Positions 16,409-25,755 of a stretch of DNA of 64,000 nt are shown in pieces. The position numbers and the translations under genes are program-made. The stretch is taken from contig JAURZL010000019.1 in the NCBI GenBank assembly GCA_030653365.1, positions 1-64,000 of the forward strand. Reading direction: 5' to 3'. This stretch comes from Anaerolineaceae bacterium (lineage in GTDB: Bacteria; Chloroflexota; Anaerolineae; Anaerolineales; Anaerolineaceae). Each line of letters opens with the position of its first letter. Positions within the stretch are counted from its first letter, which is position 1. Under the pieces are notes generated by a model. That model was not told where the DNA came from, did not search any database, and saw only the letters and a list, made by a program, of their open reading frames with translations.

Positions 16409-18154
16409 ATGAGATCTAAATCGCTTTTTAGCGTAGTATTTATGTTACTGGTTGTCAGTATGCTGGTGGTTGCCTGTCAACCTGCAGCCCCTGTTGCACC
16501 AGCAGAACCTGCTGCACCAGCTGAACCCGCTGCACCAGCTGAACCCGCTGCACCAGTTGAACCTGCCGCGCCAGCCGAACCAGCTGCACCTGTTGAACCA
16601 GCCATGGATTTCGAACCAATGTCTTTAGCGGCCCCCGATTGTGAATATGGTGGGCTAATCAAAGAAATTGCTGCCCTGGATGAATTCACAGTTCAATTCT
16701 CCATGTGTGCACCAGATCCGGCGTTCCCATCCAAAGCAGCATTCTCAGCATTCTCCATTCAACCAAAAGAGTGGATTGAGACTGCAATGGAATCACGTGA
16801 AATCCTTGAAAAACCAGTTGGTACCGGTCCTTATGTCCTCGATTCCTGGAACCGTGGTGACAGTATGGTCTTCAAGAAATTTGCAGATTACTGGGGAACC
16901 CCGGCGGTTGCTGATACACTCGTATTCCGCTGGACATCCGAAGGTGCCGCCCGATTACTCGAACTTCAATCCGGTACTGTAGATGGTATTGACAATCCAT
17001 CTCCCGATGATTTCGATGTCATCTCTGCAGATTCCAATTTAACCCTGTATGAACGTGAAGCATTGAACATTTTCTATGTTGGTTTCACCAATTTCTTCCC
17101 ACCATTTGATGATGTTCGTGTTCGTCAGGCTGTTGCACTGGGTCTAAATCGAGACCGCCTGGTCGATAACTTCTATCCAGCAGGTTCTGAAGTTGCCAGT
17201 CACTTTACCCCCTGCGCTATCCCCAATGGTTGTGCTGGAGAGGATTGGTATGAATTCAATTTAGAAGCTGCCAAAACCCTTCTGGCTGATGCCGGATATC
17301 CAAATGGCTTCGATACCAAGATTTTCTATCGTGATGTATTCCGCGGATACCTGCCAGAACCTGGTCTGGTTGCCACTGATATTCAGGCGCAATTAAAAGA
17401 CCTGGGCATTAATGCTGAAATCGTTGTGATGGAATCTGGTGCTTTCCTGGAGGAATCTTCTGCTGGTCGTCTGGACGGAATCCACCTGCTTGGTTGGGGT
17501 GCTGACTATCCTCATGTAACCAATTTCCTGGATTACCACTTTGCCAAGAATAATTTACAATTTGGTGAACCATTCCCAGAAATTTTTGAGACACTGGAAG
17601 CAGCTTCTCAGATTGCTGATCCAGGTGAAGCTGAGCCGCTGTATGTGGAAGCTAACAACAAGATTAAAGAACTCGTGCCAATGGTTCCGATTGCTCATGG
17701 TGGTTCTGCTACCGCTTTCAAAGCTGAGGTTGCTGGTGCACACTCCAGCCCCTTGAGCAATGAATTCATGGCAGTTGTTGACCCAGCTGGTCGCGATACC
17801 CTGGTCTGGATGCAGAATGCTGAACCGATTTCCCTGTACTGCAATGATGAAACCGATGGTGAATCACTGCGTGCCTGTGAACAGGTTCTCGAATCTCTGC
17901 TCTCTTACGAAGTTGGCGCTACCGCTGTTCAGCCCGGTTTAGCCACCTCCTGTGATCCGAACGACGATTTGACTGTTTGGACATGCAATCTTCGTCAAGG
18001 CGTGAAATTCCACGATGGTTCCAGCCTGGATGCTAATGATGTTGTGATGTCCTGGATTGTCGCCTGGGATGCTTCCAACCCATTACATATTGGTAACACT
18101 GGTGCTTTCGAATATTTCACCTATCTTTGGTGGAACCTGTTGAATGCTGAATAA
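16409..18154 (+). CDS. Peptide ABC transporter binding lipoprotein, circularly permuted family-5 fold
   Basis: The protein (581 residues) has a lipoprotein signal (LLVVSMLVVAC, Cys23), an Ala/Glu/Pro repeat linker (about residues 24-66), then SBP family 5 elements in rotated order. GTGPYVLDSWNRGDS is at 138-152 and FDDVRVRQAVALGLNRDR at 233-250. The segment normally near the N-terminus, NLRQGVKFHDGS, comes only at about 526-537, close to the end. In ordinary OppA-like proteins that segment precedes GTGPY. A GGAGGAAGAAG ribosome-binding site selects the ATG at 16409. It is followed by both permeases and both ATPases of an importer, so a role in capturing peptides or similar solutes is likely. 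Confidence 0.85.
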   Translation: MRSKSLFSVVFMLLVVSMLVVACQPAAPVAPAEPAAPAEPAAPAEPAAPVEPAAPAEPAAPVEPAMDFEPMSLAAPDCEYGGLIKEIAALDEFTVQFSMCAPDPAFPSKAAFSAFSIQPKEWIETAMESREILEKPVGTGPYVLDSWNRGDSMVFKKFADYWGTPAVADTLVFRWTSEGAARLLELQSGTVDGIDNPSPDDFDVISADSNLTLYEREALNIFYVGFTNFFPPFDDVRVRQAVALGLNRDRLVDNFYPAGSEVASHFTPCAIPNGCAGEDWYEFNLEAAKTLLADAGYPNGFDTKIFYRDVFRGYLPEPGLVATDIQAQLKDLGINAEIVVMESGAFLEESSAGRLDGIHLLGWGADYPHVTNFLDYHFAKNNLQFGEPFPEIFETLEAASQIADPGEAEPLYVEANNKIKELVPMVPIAHGGSATAFKAEVAGAHSSPLSNEFMAVVDPAGRDTLVWMQNAEPISLYCNDETDGESLRACEQVLESLLSYEVGATAVQPGLATSCDPNDDLTVWTCNLRQGVKFHDGSSLDANDVVMSWIVAWDASNPLHIGNTGAFEYFTYLWWNLLNAE

Positions 18155-18178
18155 TTTGGCTAAACAGTAGTTTTGTAT

Positions 18179-18215
18179 CGGGGTGGTCGCGGTATCCCGT
18201 GCCACCCCGTTTATT
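18179..18215 (+). terminator. Hairpin between binding-protein and permease genes
   Basis: CGGGGTGG (18179-18186) pairs with CCACCCCG (18202-18209), followed by TTTATTTTC. It lies in the 86-base gap before the permease. Such hairpins often stop part of the transcription or protect the upstream mRNA so that the binding protein is made in excess; that role is inferred. Confidence 0.7.
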
Positions 18216-18240
18216 TTCTATTTCCATAAAAGAGTAGCTT

Positions 18241-19320
18241 ATGATACAGTACACTATTCGCCGTTTATTAATGGCTATTCCGGTTCTTTTGGGTATTTTA
18301 ATTGTTACGTTTGCCCTGGCTCGTATGATCCCGGGAGAACCCTGTAAAGCCATGCTGGGGGAAAAAGCTACACCAGAAGTTTGTGAACGCTTTACTATCC
18401 GATACGGATTGGATAAACCCATAACGACCCAATTTGGCATTTACATGCTTGATATTCTTAGTGGTGATTTCGGGCAATCGATCCGGTTCAGCCGTCCGGT
18501 GACAATCATCTTGATAGAACGGTTACCACTAACAATGGAATTAGGAACGATTGCATTACTCATTGCGATTTCAATAGGAATCCCGGCTGGAATTTTATCC
18601 GCTGTAAAACGCAATTCCATTTGGGATGTGTTCACAATGATTGGTGCAAATATCGGTGTTTCCATGCCGGTTTATTGGTTGGGGTTAATGTTACAGTTTT
18701 TATTCGCTATTTTATTAAAAGATACATTTTTACAATTAGCACCTTCAGGAAGATTGGCACCTGGATTGGTAGCCATTCCCTTTTATGAGATTTGGGGATG
18801 GGAACTGGCAAAAGAAACGATTGGATATCATTTTCTTGAATTTTTCTCCAATATGTACATATTCAATTCGCTGATTACCGGAGATTGGAAATTACTGGGT
18901 GATGCAGTTAAACATATGATCATGCCTGCAATGGCCCTCAGCACCATTCCTCTGGCGATTATTGCCCGTATGACGCGCTCGAGTATGTTGGAAGTGATGA
19001 AACAGGATTACATACGCACCGCACGCTCTAAAGGGCTTAAACAAAACAAGGTTGTATTAAAACATGCCTTCCGCAATGCTTTATTACCGGTTGTGACGAT
19101 CATCGGTTTGCAGGTTGGAACTATTTTTGCCGGGGCGGTATTAACTGAATCAATTTTCGGTCTGGCAGGGGTGGGAAGAATCTTATTTGAAGCGATTACC
19201 GCACGTGATTATCCAATCATCCAGGCATTTACTGTGGTGATTGCTGCGGGTTATGTTTTTATTAACCTGGTCGTTGATTTATCGTACGTTTTTATTGATC
19301 CCCGGATTCGATTGGACTAG
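18241..19320 (+). CDS. Peptide ABC transporter permease (DppB/OppB type)
   Basis: The 359-residue membrane protein begins MIQYTIRRLLMAIPVLLGIL and has the OppB-type start, TM segments, and the cytoplasmic EAA loop near residue 270 (YIRTARSKGLKQNKVVLKHAFRNALLPV). The region after TM1 reads RMIPGEPCKAMLGEKATPEVCERF, typical of the family, with two extra cysteines. It pairs with the OppC-type permease three bases downstream to form the channel. Confidence 0.93.
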   Translation: MIQYTIRRLLMAIPVLLGILIVTFALARMIPGEPCKAMLGEKATPEVCERFTIRYGLDKPITTQFGIYMLDILSGDFGQSIRFSRPVTIILIERLPLTMELGTIALLIAISIGIPAGILSAVKRNSIWDVFTMIGANIGVSMPVYWLGLMLQFLFAILLKDTFLQLAPSGRLAPGLVAIPFYEIWGWELAKETIGYHFLEFFSNMYIFNSLITGDWKLLGDAVKHMIMPAMALSTIPLAIIARMTRSSMLEVMKQDYIRTARSKGLKQNKVVLKHAFRNALLPVVTIIGLQVGTIFAGAVLTESIFGLAGVGRILFEAITARDYPIIQAFTVVIAAGYVFINLVVDLSYVFIDPRIRLD

Positions 19321-19322
19321 CC

Positions 19323-20264
19323 ATGGCACCTGTAACTTTATCGAATGAACCTCAAAAAGACTACCGTTCGAACAGCTTGTGGCGATTAACTTTACGAAGA
19401 ATATTACGCCAACGAAATGCTGTACTTGGTCTGGTGATATTAACTTTTCTGGTTTTCATGGCTGTTTTTGCTGACGTGATTGCTCCTTATGAACCAACAC
19501 AGGTATTAATTGGTCTGGAAGAAGGAATTAAGAAACGTCAGCCGCCATGTATTCATCTTTTTGGTTGTCCAAAAGATCAACCCCAGCATATTATGGGTGT
19601 TGATGGCAATGTGCGTGACCAATTCAGCCGGGTTGTGCATGGATCACGCATTTCCTTGATGATTGGTTTTACCACTGTTGGATTTGCTATCATCATTGGA
19701 ACAATATTAGGAGCCATATCCGGATTTTTTGGTGGCTGGGTGGATAATGTGATCATGCGTATTCTGGATGTATTGATGGCATTTCCCTCATTACTTCTGG
19801 CAATCACGATTGTTTCGGTGTTAGGGCCGGGGTTGCAAAATGCATTGCTTGCCATTGCGATTGTTACCATACCTGTATATGCAAGAGTGGTACGTGCCAG
19901 CGTACTCTCCATTAAAGAGATGCCTTATGTGGCTGCTTCACGAGCTCTGGGTGGAAATTCAATACATATTCTCTTGAATCGGGTATTGCCGAATGCCATA
20001 CCACCGCTGATTGTGACCGGAACATTGGGAATTGGTACTGCAATTCTGGATGCTGCTGCTTTGTCCTTCCTGGGGTTGGGGGCACAACCTCCTATGCCGG
20101 AATGGGGAACCATGTTAGGCAGTGAAAGAAATCAGGTGTTCACTGCACCCCACCTGGTCTTCTACCCTGGTATTGCGATTATGTTGACCGTGCTGTCATT
20201 CAACCTGTTGGGTGATGGTTTACGTGATGCGATTGACCCTCGCCTGGGACAGACCCAAAACTAG
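19323..20264 (+). CDS. Peptide ABC transporter permease (DppC/OppC type)
   Basis: The 313-residue protein has the OppC N-terminal span (RNAVLGLVILTFLVFMAVFADVIAPYEP), the GVDGNVRDQFSRVVHGSRIS segment that corresponds to the usual GTDxxGRD motif, and the EAA loop (PYVAASRALGGNSIHILLNRVLPNA). It starts two bases after the upstream permease stop. Length is normal for the family. Confidence 0.93.
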   Translation: MAPVTLSNEPQKDYRSNSLWRLTLRRILRQRNAVLGLVILTFLVFMAVFADVIAPYEPTQVLIGLEEGIKKRQPPCIHLFGCPKDQPQHIMGVDGNVRDQFSRVVHGSRISLMIGFTTVGFAIIIGTILGAISGFFGGWVDNVIMRILDVLMAFPSLLLAITIVSVLGPGLQNALLAIAIVTIPVYARVVRASVLSIKEMPYVAASRALGGNSIHILLNRVLPNAIPPLIVTGTLGIGTAILDAAALSFLGLGAQPPMPEWGTMLGSERNQVFTAPHLVFYPGIAIMLTVLSFNLLGDGLRDAIDPRLGQTQN

Positions 20265-20280
20265 AATGGAGATCACAAAA

Positions 20281-21303
20281 ATGTTTACTGATACAAAACC
20301 CATTCTCAAGATCAAAGGTCTTCAGACATATTTTTACACGGATGATGGTGTGGTTAAGGCTGTTGATGGCGTTGATCTGGTTCTTCATGCCGGCGAAGTG
20401 TTGGGGCTGGTAGGCGAATCAGGTTGTGGCAAAAGTGTAACATCATTTTCTATCATGCGATTGGTGGATGCTCCCGGAAAAATAGTTGGCGGAGAAATTC
20501 TCTTCGAAGATCGTGATTTACTCAAACTTGATGATGAAGGTATGCAGGCTGTGCGTGGAAATCATATTTCAATGATATTTCAACAACCACAATCCAGCCT
20601 GAATCCGGTTTTTACGGTGGGGGATCAGATTGTTGAGATCCTACAAATTCATACCAACTATGATAAAAAACAAGCCTGGGAACGGACAGTTGAGTTATTA
20701 TCGTTGGTGGGAATCCCCGATGCAGCCCGAAAAGCCAAAGCCTATCCGCATGAAATGTCGGGTGGACAGGCGCAGCGTGTAATGATCGCGATGGCTTTGG
20801 CTTTAAATCCACAAATCTTGATTGCAGATGAACCTACAACAGCATTAGATGTGACCATTCAGGCGCAAATTCTGGATCTGATGCGTGGTTTGCGTGCCAA
20901 GATCAATACAGCAGTTGTGCTGATTACCCATGATCTGGGTGTGATCGCCGAGATGGCTGATCGGGTAGCAGTAATGTATGCCGGGCAGATCGTGGAAGAG
21001 AGTGATGTTGTCACAATCTTTGATAAACCCATGCATCCTTACACGGTTGGTCTGATTGCCTCAGTTCCGGTTCTGGGGCAGGTAAAAGAAGAACTGGATA
21101 CAATCCCTGGAAATGTGCCCAATCTGGTCAATTTGCCACCAGGATGCCGTTTTGCATCACGCTGTAAATCCAGAGAGGAACATCATCTGGAAGAAATCTG
21201 TGATCAAAAGAATCCTGATTTACTGCAGGTGGAAAAGGGTCATACCGTACGCTGCTGGTTATATCAAAACACTGATGGTCATCAAGCACCAATTCAGATA
21301 TAG
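20281..21303 (+). CDS. Peptide ABC transporter ATPase (DppD/OppD type)
   Basis: The product (340 residues) has Walker A GESGCGKS, signature MSGGQAQR, Walker [14 protein letters not shown], and the switch His in LITHDLGV. The C-terminal oligopeptide domain with CRFASRCKS and further Cys residues, probable iron-sulfur or metal site, is present. TGGAG lies about ten bases upstream of the ATG at 20281; a longer reading would overlap the preceding gene. It forms the heterodimeric motor with the next gene. Confidence 0.93.
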   Translation: MFTDTKPILKIKGLQTYFYTDDGVVKAVDGVDLVLHAGEVLGLVGESGCGKSVTSFSIMRLVDAPGKIVGGEILFEDRDLLKLDDEGMQAVRGNHISMIFQQPQSSLNPVFTVGDQIVEILQIHTNYDKKQAWERTVELLSLVGIPDAARKAKAYPHEMSGGQAQRVMIAMALALNPQILIADEPTTALDVTIQAQILDLMRGLRAKINTAVVLITHDLGVIAEMADRVAVMYAGQIVEESDVVTIFDKPMHPYTVGLIASVPVLGQVKEELDTIPGNVPNLVNLPPGCRFASRCKSREEHHLEEICDQKNPDLLQVEKGHTVRCWLYQNTDGHQAPIQI

Positions 21304-21321
21304 AAAACGGAAGAGAAGAAC

Positions 21322-22323
21322 ATGATCGAACTAACAAAAACTGAATCCGAAAATCTGATTGATGTAAAAAATCTGGTCAAATACTATCCAGTTAAAGGCG
21401 GTCTATTTAAACGGGTGGTCGCTCAGGTCAAAGCGGTTGATAATATCAGTTTCTCCATCCGCAAAGGCGAGACTTTGGGACTGGTTGGCGAATCGGGTTG
21501 TGGAAAAACGACCGTTGGACACACCATGCTGGGATTGTTACCGCACACCAGTGGATCTGTTATATACAACAACACCAACGTCTTTGATCTTAATGCAGCC
21601 GAATCCAAACTAATGCGACGTTATATGCAAATTGTGTTTCAGGATCCTTATGCTTCCCTGGATCCCCGTTTACCGATTGGCGATTCGATTGCAGAAGGCC
21701 TCAAAATTCACAAGATCGGGAACAATCAAGAGCGCTATGAGATGGTTTTGGAAGCATTGAGAGATGTTGGTCTGGAAGAATACCATGCCATGCGTTACCC
21801 GCACGAATTCTCTGGTGGGCAACGGCAACGCATCGGTATTGCACGCGCTTTGGTGATGAAGCCTAAATTTATCGTGTTGGATGAACCAGTGTCAGCGTTG
21901 GATGTATCAATCCAGGCGCAGGTTCTAAACATCCTGCGAGATTTACAGCGGAATTTTGGACTGACGTACTTGTTTGTGGCACATAATCTGGCTGTTGTCG
22001 AGCATATTTCCGACCGGGTTGCGGTTATGTATCTGGGCAAAATCGTGGAATTGGCTGATCGTAAAGAATTGTTCAATCGTCCGGTGCATCCATATACAAA
22101 CGCTTTGATGTCAGCTATCCCGATCCCTGATCCGAAGTTGAAACGTGAAAGGACCATTCTGCAGGGTGATGTTCCCAGCCCACTGAATCCTCCTAAAGGC
22201 TGCCGCTTTCACCCGCGCTGTCCCTTTGCCAAACCGGAATGTTCTGCAAGTGAACCTGAACTACGCGAGGTGATCCCAAATCACTTTGTTGCCTGTCACT
22301 ACGCAGAGGATTTTATCAAGTAA
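21322..22323 (+). CDS. Peptide ABC transporter ATPase (DppF/OppF type)
   Basis: The 333-residue ATPase has Walker A GESGCGKT, signature FSGGQRQR, Walker B FIVLDEPVSALDVS and the switch His in VAHNL. The C-terminal Cys cluster reads GCRFHPRCPFAKPECS. It completes a five-gene importer and is followed by a terminator. Its start is 18 bases after the preceding ATPase. Confidence 0.93.
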   Translation: MIELTKTESENLIDVKNLVKYYPVKGGLFKRVVAQVKAVDNISFSIRKGETLGLVGESGCGKTTVGHTMLGLLPHTSGSVIYNNTNVFDLNAAESKLMRRYMQIVFQDPYASLDPRLPIGDSIAEGLKIHKIGNNQERYEMVLEALRDVGLEEYHAMRYPHEFSGGQRQRIGIARALVMKPKFIVLDEPVSALDVSIQAQVLNILRDLQRNFGLTYLFVAHNLAVVEHISDRVAVMYLGKIVELADRKELFNRPVHPYTNALMSAIPIPDPKLKRERTILQGDVPSPLNPPKGCRFHPRCPFAKPECSASEPELREVIPNHFVACHYAEDFIK

Positions 22324-22342
22324 AAAATTTAATCAACCTGAG

Positions 22343-22395
22343 CGAGTCTGAGAAATGATGGAGGAAACTCAATCGATCTTCAGACTCGTTTTTTT
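22343..22395 (+). terminator. Intrinsic terminator after the first peptide ABC operon
   Basis: CGAGTCTGA (22343-22351) pairs with TCAGACTCG (22380-22388), followed by seven T. The loop is long (28 bases) but the T tract is clear. Confidence 0.8.
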
Positions 22396-22489
22396 ATTAA
22401 GCCATAGAGATCCAATCTGTAGAATGTCAACGATGTGTTGGTTGCTCAGATTGTTTATAATTCGTTCATAATAAATATGTTTGGATGAT

Positions 22490-22936
22490 ATGTTCAGTAT
22501 ACGAAAAGCGACAAAAGATGATGCTCCATTCATCCGTACCTTGATCTGGCGGGTAGGGATAAACCCCATCGGTCTGAATTGGCAGAGCTTTGTGGTGGCT
22601 GTGCACAACCATGGGATCAGAATAGGGTGTGCTCAATTGAAAATCCATCGCGATGGCTCATTTGAGTTGGCGTCTGTGGCTGTGGTGCCATTGTACCGTC
22701 ACCAGGGGGTTGCAGATGCGATGGTTCGAGAGATAATCTATGGACAGACTCCTCCTATCTATTTAACCTGTCGTGGCTCGCTGGCATCCTTTTATGATCG
22801 ATTTGGATTCATAGAAATGACTCACTTGGATCTCATGCCAGCCTACTTTCGGCGTGTCAAAAGGGTTTTACTCTGGTTTGAAAAACGGGGTCTGGCGAAA
22901 GAGCGATTGGCTGTGATGGTGTGGAGCGGGGAGTAA
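22490..22936 (+). CDS. GNAT family acetyltransferase
   Basis: The 148-residue protein has the GNAT pattern: SIRKATKDDAPFIRTLIWR at the N-terminus, LASVAVVPLYRHQGVADAMVREI containing the acetyl-CoA loop (RHQGVA, compare Q/RxxGxG/A), and LASFYDRFGF at the C-terminus. The substrate is unknown. No clear ribosome-binding site precedes ATG 22490, and a TTG at 22481 is an alternative start. Its 3' neighbour is convergent. Confidence 0.82.
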   Translation: MFSIRKATKDDAPFIRTLIWRVGINPIGLNWQSFVVAVHNHGIRIGCAQLKIHRDGSFELASVAVVPLYRHQGVADAMVREIIYGQTPPIYLTCRGSLASFYDRFGFIEMTHLDLMPAYFRRVKRVLLWFEKRGLAKERLAVMVWSGE

Positions 22937-22941
22937 GTGAC

Positions 22942-23481
22942 CTACCTGTCCACTGATCCTTCGGAATAGGGTGGGTTTGGATTTTCGCAGAAGATACCGT
23001 AACCTCTTTTATTGGCATGGTAATAATAGGGCTCGTCGTCGAATGTCAGTACCACGCGATACCCTTCAGTGAGTACCATGAGGTAATTCATATCCGGCTG
23101 TGGGCATCCCAGACTGGAATCTGACCAGACAACCGATTGAACACTGATCAATGAAATTTGATCTTTTTGGATGGATAATTCTTCTGCCAGTTCGGTCATT
23201 GCCTGATTGGCAACATCCCGGAAATTAACAGGTAGATCAGCGGGAGAAATGGGTGTCATATCAATTGGCTCTTTTCCTACCGGAACGACGGGGGTGAATT
23301 GATCAAATTTTTCCGGTACTTCTCGGGTAGCAACCTCGCGGGTGGGAGCTGCTGGAATCTCGCTTTCCTGTGGGGGGAGTGTGGGAGCTGGAGAAGGTTC
23401 CTGGTATGTAGCACAGGCAGCCATAATTGTAGCCATCAAAAAAGATATCAATATAATTTTGGGAAACATTTTTGTTTTCAT
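22942..23481 (-). CDS. Lipoprotein of unknown function
   Basis: The product (179 residues) has a lipoprotein signal (IILISFLMATIMAAC), a Pro/Glu linker (YQEPSPAPTLPPQESEIPAAPT), a helical middle (VANQAMTELAEELSIQKDQISLIS), and a C-terminal motif WSDSSLGCPQPDMNYL...GYRVVLTFDDEPYYYHAN...C. That C-terminal pattern is one I recall from other exported proteins of this group, but no function is assigned. The start was chosen at the Met just before the signal peptide; a longer in-frame reading lacks support. Confidence 0.75.
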   Translation of the reverse strand: MKTKMFPKIILISFLMATIMAACATYQEPSPAPTLPPQESEIPAAPTREVATREVPEKFDQFTPVVPVGKEPIDMTPISPADLPVNFRDVANQAMTELAEELSIQKDQISLISVQSVVWSDSSLGCPQPDMNYLMVLTEGYRVVLTFDDEPYYYHANKRGYGIFCENPNPPYSEGSVDR

Positions 23482-23597
23482 AAGTTTATGACGTCCACCC
23501 CCTCCATTTTGTTCCCCTGCATTCGCTTGTAGCTCTATTTTTATCCTAAAACCTATTAAAAACTGTAAAGCTATTACAGGACTCAACACACTAACCC

Positions 23598-24077
23598 CTA
23601 CCCCCAGGCTGCTTTCAAGCGATGGTAACTGACTTGCAAATCTTCGGGTAGAACGCGCGTGTTGGAGGTGACAGACATGAAGTTACTGTCACCCCGCCAA
23701 CGCGGAACAATGTGAAAATGAAAATGGGGTGCAATCCCGGCACCAGCATCTTCGCCGATATTTGCGCCTAAATTAAATCCATGCGGGCTGTACACCTCGC
23801 GCAGGATTTTTGTGGCGGTATTGATCAATTCCATCATTTCTGCACGAATAACAGGATCCAGATCTTCATAAGATGGTTGATGATTGTAAGGCAGAATCAT
23901 AAGGTGTCCGCTGGTGTAAGGATAGCGATTGAGGATAACAAAAGCTTTTATGCCACGATGTAGAATCAAGAATTCTGAATCCTCTGAATGCTGTGCAGCA
24001 TAACAGAAAACACATTGTGGGCCTTCGGATTTACTATTAATATAATTCATTCGCCAGGGTGACCATAAATGATCCAT
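23598..24077 (-). CDS. HIT family nucleotide-binding hydrolase
   Basis: The 159-residue protein shows the histidine triad HFHFHIVPRW near residue 117, with YTSGHLMILPYNHQP upstream and an N-terminal zinc-type Cys pair (CVFCYA) plus His. It resembles the Ap4A phosphorylase/Fhit-like HIT branch that hydrolyses dinucleoside polyphosphates or nucleotide conjugates. The substrate is not certain. It is about 115 bases downstream on the same strand from the lipoprotein-encoding gene's partner region and is not clearly in an operon. Confidence 0.88.
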   Translation of the reverse strand: MDHLWSPWRMNYINSKSEGPQCVFCYAAQHSEDSEFLILHRGIKAFVILNRYPYTSGHLMILPYNHQPSYEDLDPVIRAEMMELINTATKILREVYSPHGFNLGANIGEDAGAGIAPHFHFHIVPRWRGDSNFMSVTSNTRVLPEDLQVSYHRLKAAWG

Positions 24078-24199
24078 TATTCATTAACCTCGTAAGAATA
24101 TGTAGATTGTAGCAGAAAATGAGGATAGTCATTTAAAACCGAAAAAAAGATGAAATTTATTCGTTAAATGAATTTTGTCAGACAAGTAATTAAGATTTG

Positions 24200-24228
24200 T
24201 TGACACAAGCCAGGATGTTCGGTATTCT
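24200..24228 (+). promoter_or_regulatory. xseA promoter giving a leaderless transcript
   Basis: TTGACA (24200-24205) and TATTCT (24223-24228) are separated by 17 bases. The -10 ends seven bases before the ATG at 24236, so initiation would fall on or next to the start codon. Confidence 0.7.
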
Positions 24229-24235
24229 TAAATTT

Positions 24236-25468
24236 ATGGCAGAACAAATGAGTTTTTTTGGACCGAGAGTCTTGAGTGTCAGTGGTATGACGCAGTATTT
24301 ACGTGCCTTATTGGAAAGTGATGAAATTCTTAAAGATGTATGGGTTGAAGGTGAAATCTCAACTCTTTCAAAACCCAGTTCAGGGCATATATATTTCAAT
24401 CTTAAAGATAATGCCGCTACACTAAAATGTGTGATCTGGCGCCAGAATGCCATGAGAATCCAGTCCAGACTTGAAACAGGTATGGCGGTGGAGGTACATG
24501 GTTATATCAGTGTTTATGATGCTGGTGGTCAGTATCAATTGTACATCGATGCAGTTCGAATGGCAGGTGAAGGTTACCTCTTCCAGGAATTTATGCGTTT
24601 AAAAGCAATGCTGGAGGAAGAAGGATTATTTGACCCCGAAAGAAAACGAGCTATTCCATCGTTTCCTAAAAAGATCGGTATTGTTACTTCACCGACCGGG
24701 GCTGCTTTACAGGATATGTTGAATACCCTTAAAGGACGTTTTCCATTGGTTGAAGTGGTTCTGGCTCCTACCGTTGTACAGGGAGAAGAAGCACCACCAA
24801 AAATCGTTCAGGCACTTCGTCAGTTAAATCAGTTGCCGGATGTGGATGTGATCCTGCTTGCACGCGGGGGTGGTTCGATGGAGGATTTGTGGGCGTTCAA
24901 TGATGAACGTGTGGTGCGTGCGATTGCTGAGTCACGTATCCCAGTAGTGACAGGAATTGGCCATGAAACTGATACGACGCTGGCGGATTATGCGGCGGAT
25001 TTACGTGCACCAACACCCACCGGGGCAGCCCTATTGGTCACGCCTGATAAAGCGAATTTGCTGGATGATCTGGCAAGCTTACAAAGCGAACTGGATGATG
25101 CGGTCAACAATCTTCTCAGGCAGAATCGTGTAAATCTTCAAACGATTCAATCCCATTTAAACTTCCTTTCACCGAAAAATCGGATTCTCAATGATCAACA
25201 AAGAGTAGATGAGATTTCCTTGAGAATGGAAAGAATTTTTGCTCATAAAACATCACTTTCTCATTCACAATTGAGCGGGTTGAAGGCGCGCTTGAATGCC
25301 TTAAACCCATTACAAGTTTTGCAACGGGGTTATGCGATTGTGAGCGATAACAAGGGGAAGATATTGAGTTCAGTTGATGATGTGCAGGTCGGTGATCAGG
25401 TGCGTATAAAATTGGCGGACGGTTCACTGGATTCTGAAGTAAAAGAAATTAATCAGCATGAGAAATAA
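24236..25468 (+). CDS. xseA: Exodeoxyribonuclease VII large subunit
   Basis: XseA is the catalytic subunit of exonuclease VII, which degrades single-stranded DNA. The product (410 residues) has an N-terminal OB fold (VWVEGEISTLSKPSSGHIYFNLKD), the nuclease region (PKKIGIVTSPTGAALQDML, VDVILLARGGGSMEDLWAFNDE, VTGIGHETDTTLADYAADLRAPTPT), and a C-terminal coiled-coil. I choose ATG 24236 because the promoter at 24200-24228 overlaps any longer reading; no ribosome-binding site is present, in line with a leaderless mRNA. xseB follows after 56 bases. Confidence 0.95.
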   Translation: MAEQMSFFGPRVLSVSGMTQYLRALLESDEILKDVWVEGEISTLSKPSSGHIYFNLKDNAATLKCVIWRQNAMRIQSRLETGMAVEVHGYISVYDAGGQYQLYIDAVRMAGEGYLFQEFMRLKAMLEEEGLFDPERKRAIPSFPKKIGIVTSPTGAALQDMLNTLKGRFPLVEVVLAPTVVQGEEAPPKIVQALRQLNQLPDVDVILLARGGGSMEDLWAFNDERVVRAIAESRIPVVTGIGHETDTTLADYAADLRAPTPTGAALLVTPDKANLLDDLASLQSELDDAVNNLLRQNRVNLQTIQSHLNFLSPKNRILNDQQRVDEISLRMERIFAHKTSLSHSQLSGLKARLNALNPLQVLQRGYAIVSDNKGKILSSVDDVQVGDQVRIKLADGSLDSEVKEINQHEK

Positions 25469-25524
25469 AGGAATGATAAAATTATCAGGTTGCCATCCAG
25501 GAAATGATATAAATTGGAGATAAA

Positions 25525-25755
25525 ATGAATAAAAATCCAGTTGAAGAATTGAGTTATGAAGTGGCTTTTGCAGAGCTTGAACAGATTGTAAACCGGTTGG
25601 AAGTTGAGACTTTGAGTCTGGAAGATTCTCTGTCATTATATGAACGAGGACAGGCATTGTCTGCTCGTTGTACTAAATTATTAGAATCAGCGGAATTACG
25701 GGTGCAACAATTAAGACTGGAAAATCAAATTCCCAAGGATGAACAAGACGATTAA
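25525..25755 (+). CDS. xseB: Exodeoxyribonuclease VII small subunit
   Basis: The 76-residue protein matches XseB, the small helical subunit that binds the XseA coiled-coil. It has VEELSYEVAFAELEQIVNRLE and LSLEDSLSLYERGQAL, the conserved helix pair. Its stop TAA overlaps the ATG of the next gene (TAATG), so translation is probably coupled. Confidence 0.94.
   Translation: MNKNPVEELSYEVAFAELEQIVNRLEVETLSLEDSLSLYERGQALSARCTKLLESAELRVQQLRLENQIPKDEQDD

Noticed and set aside
16477-16689. Minus-strand Gly/Ala/Ser-rich frame opposite the lipoprotein linker
   Set aside because: It is the complement of the Ala/Glu/Pro repeat of the binding lipoprotein and has no independent support.
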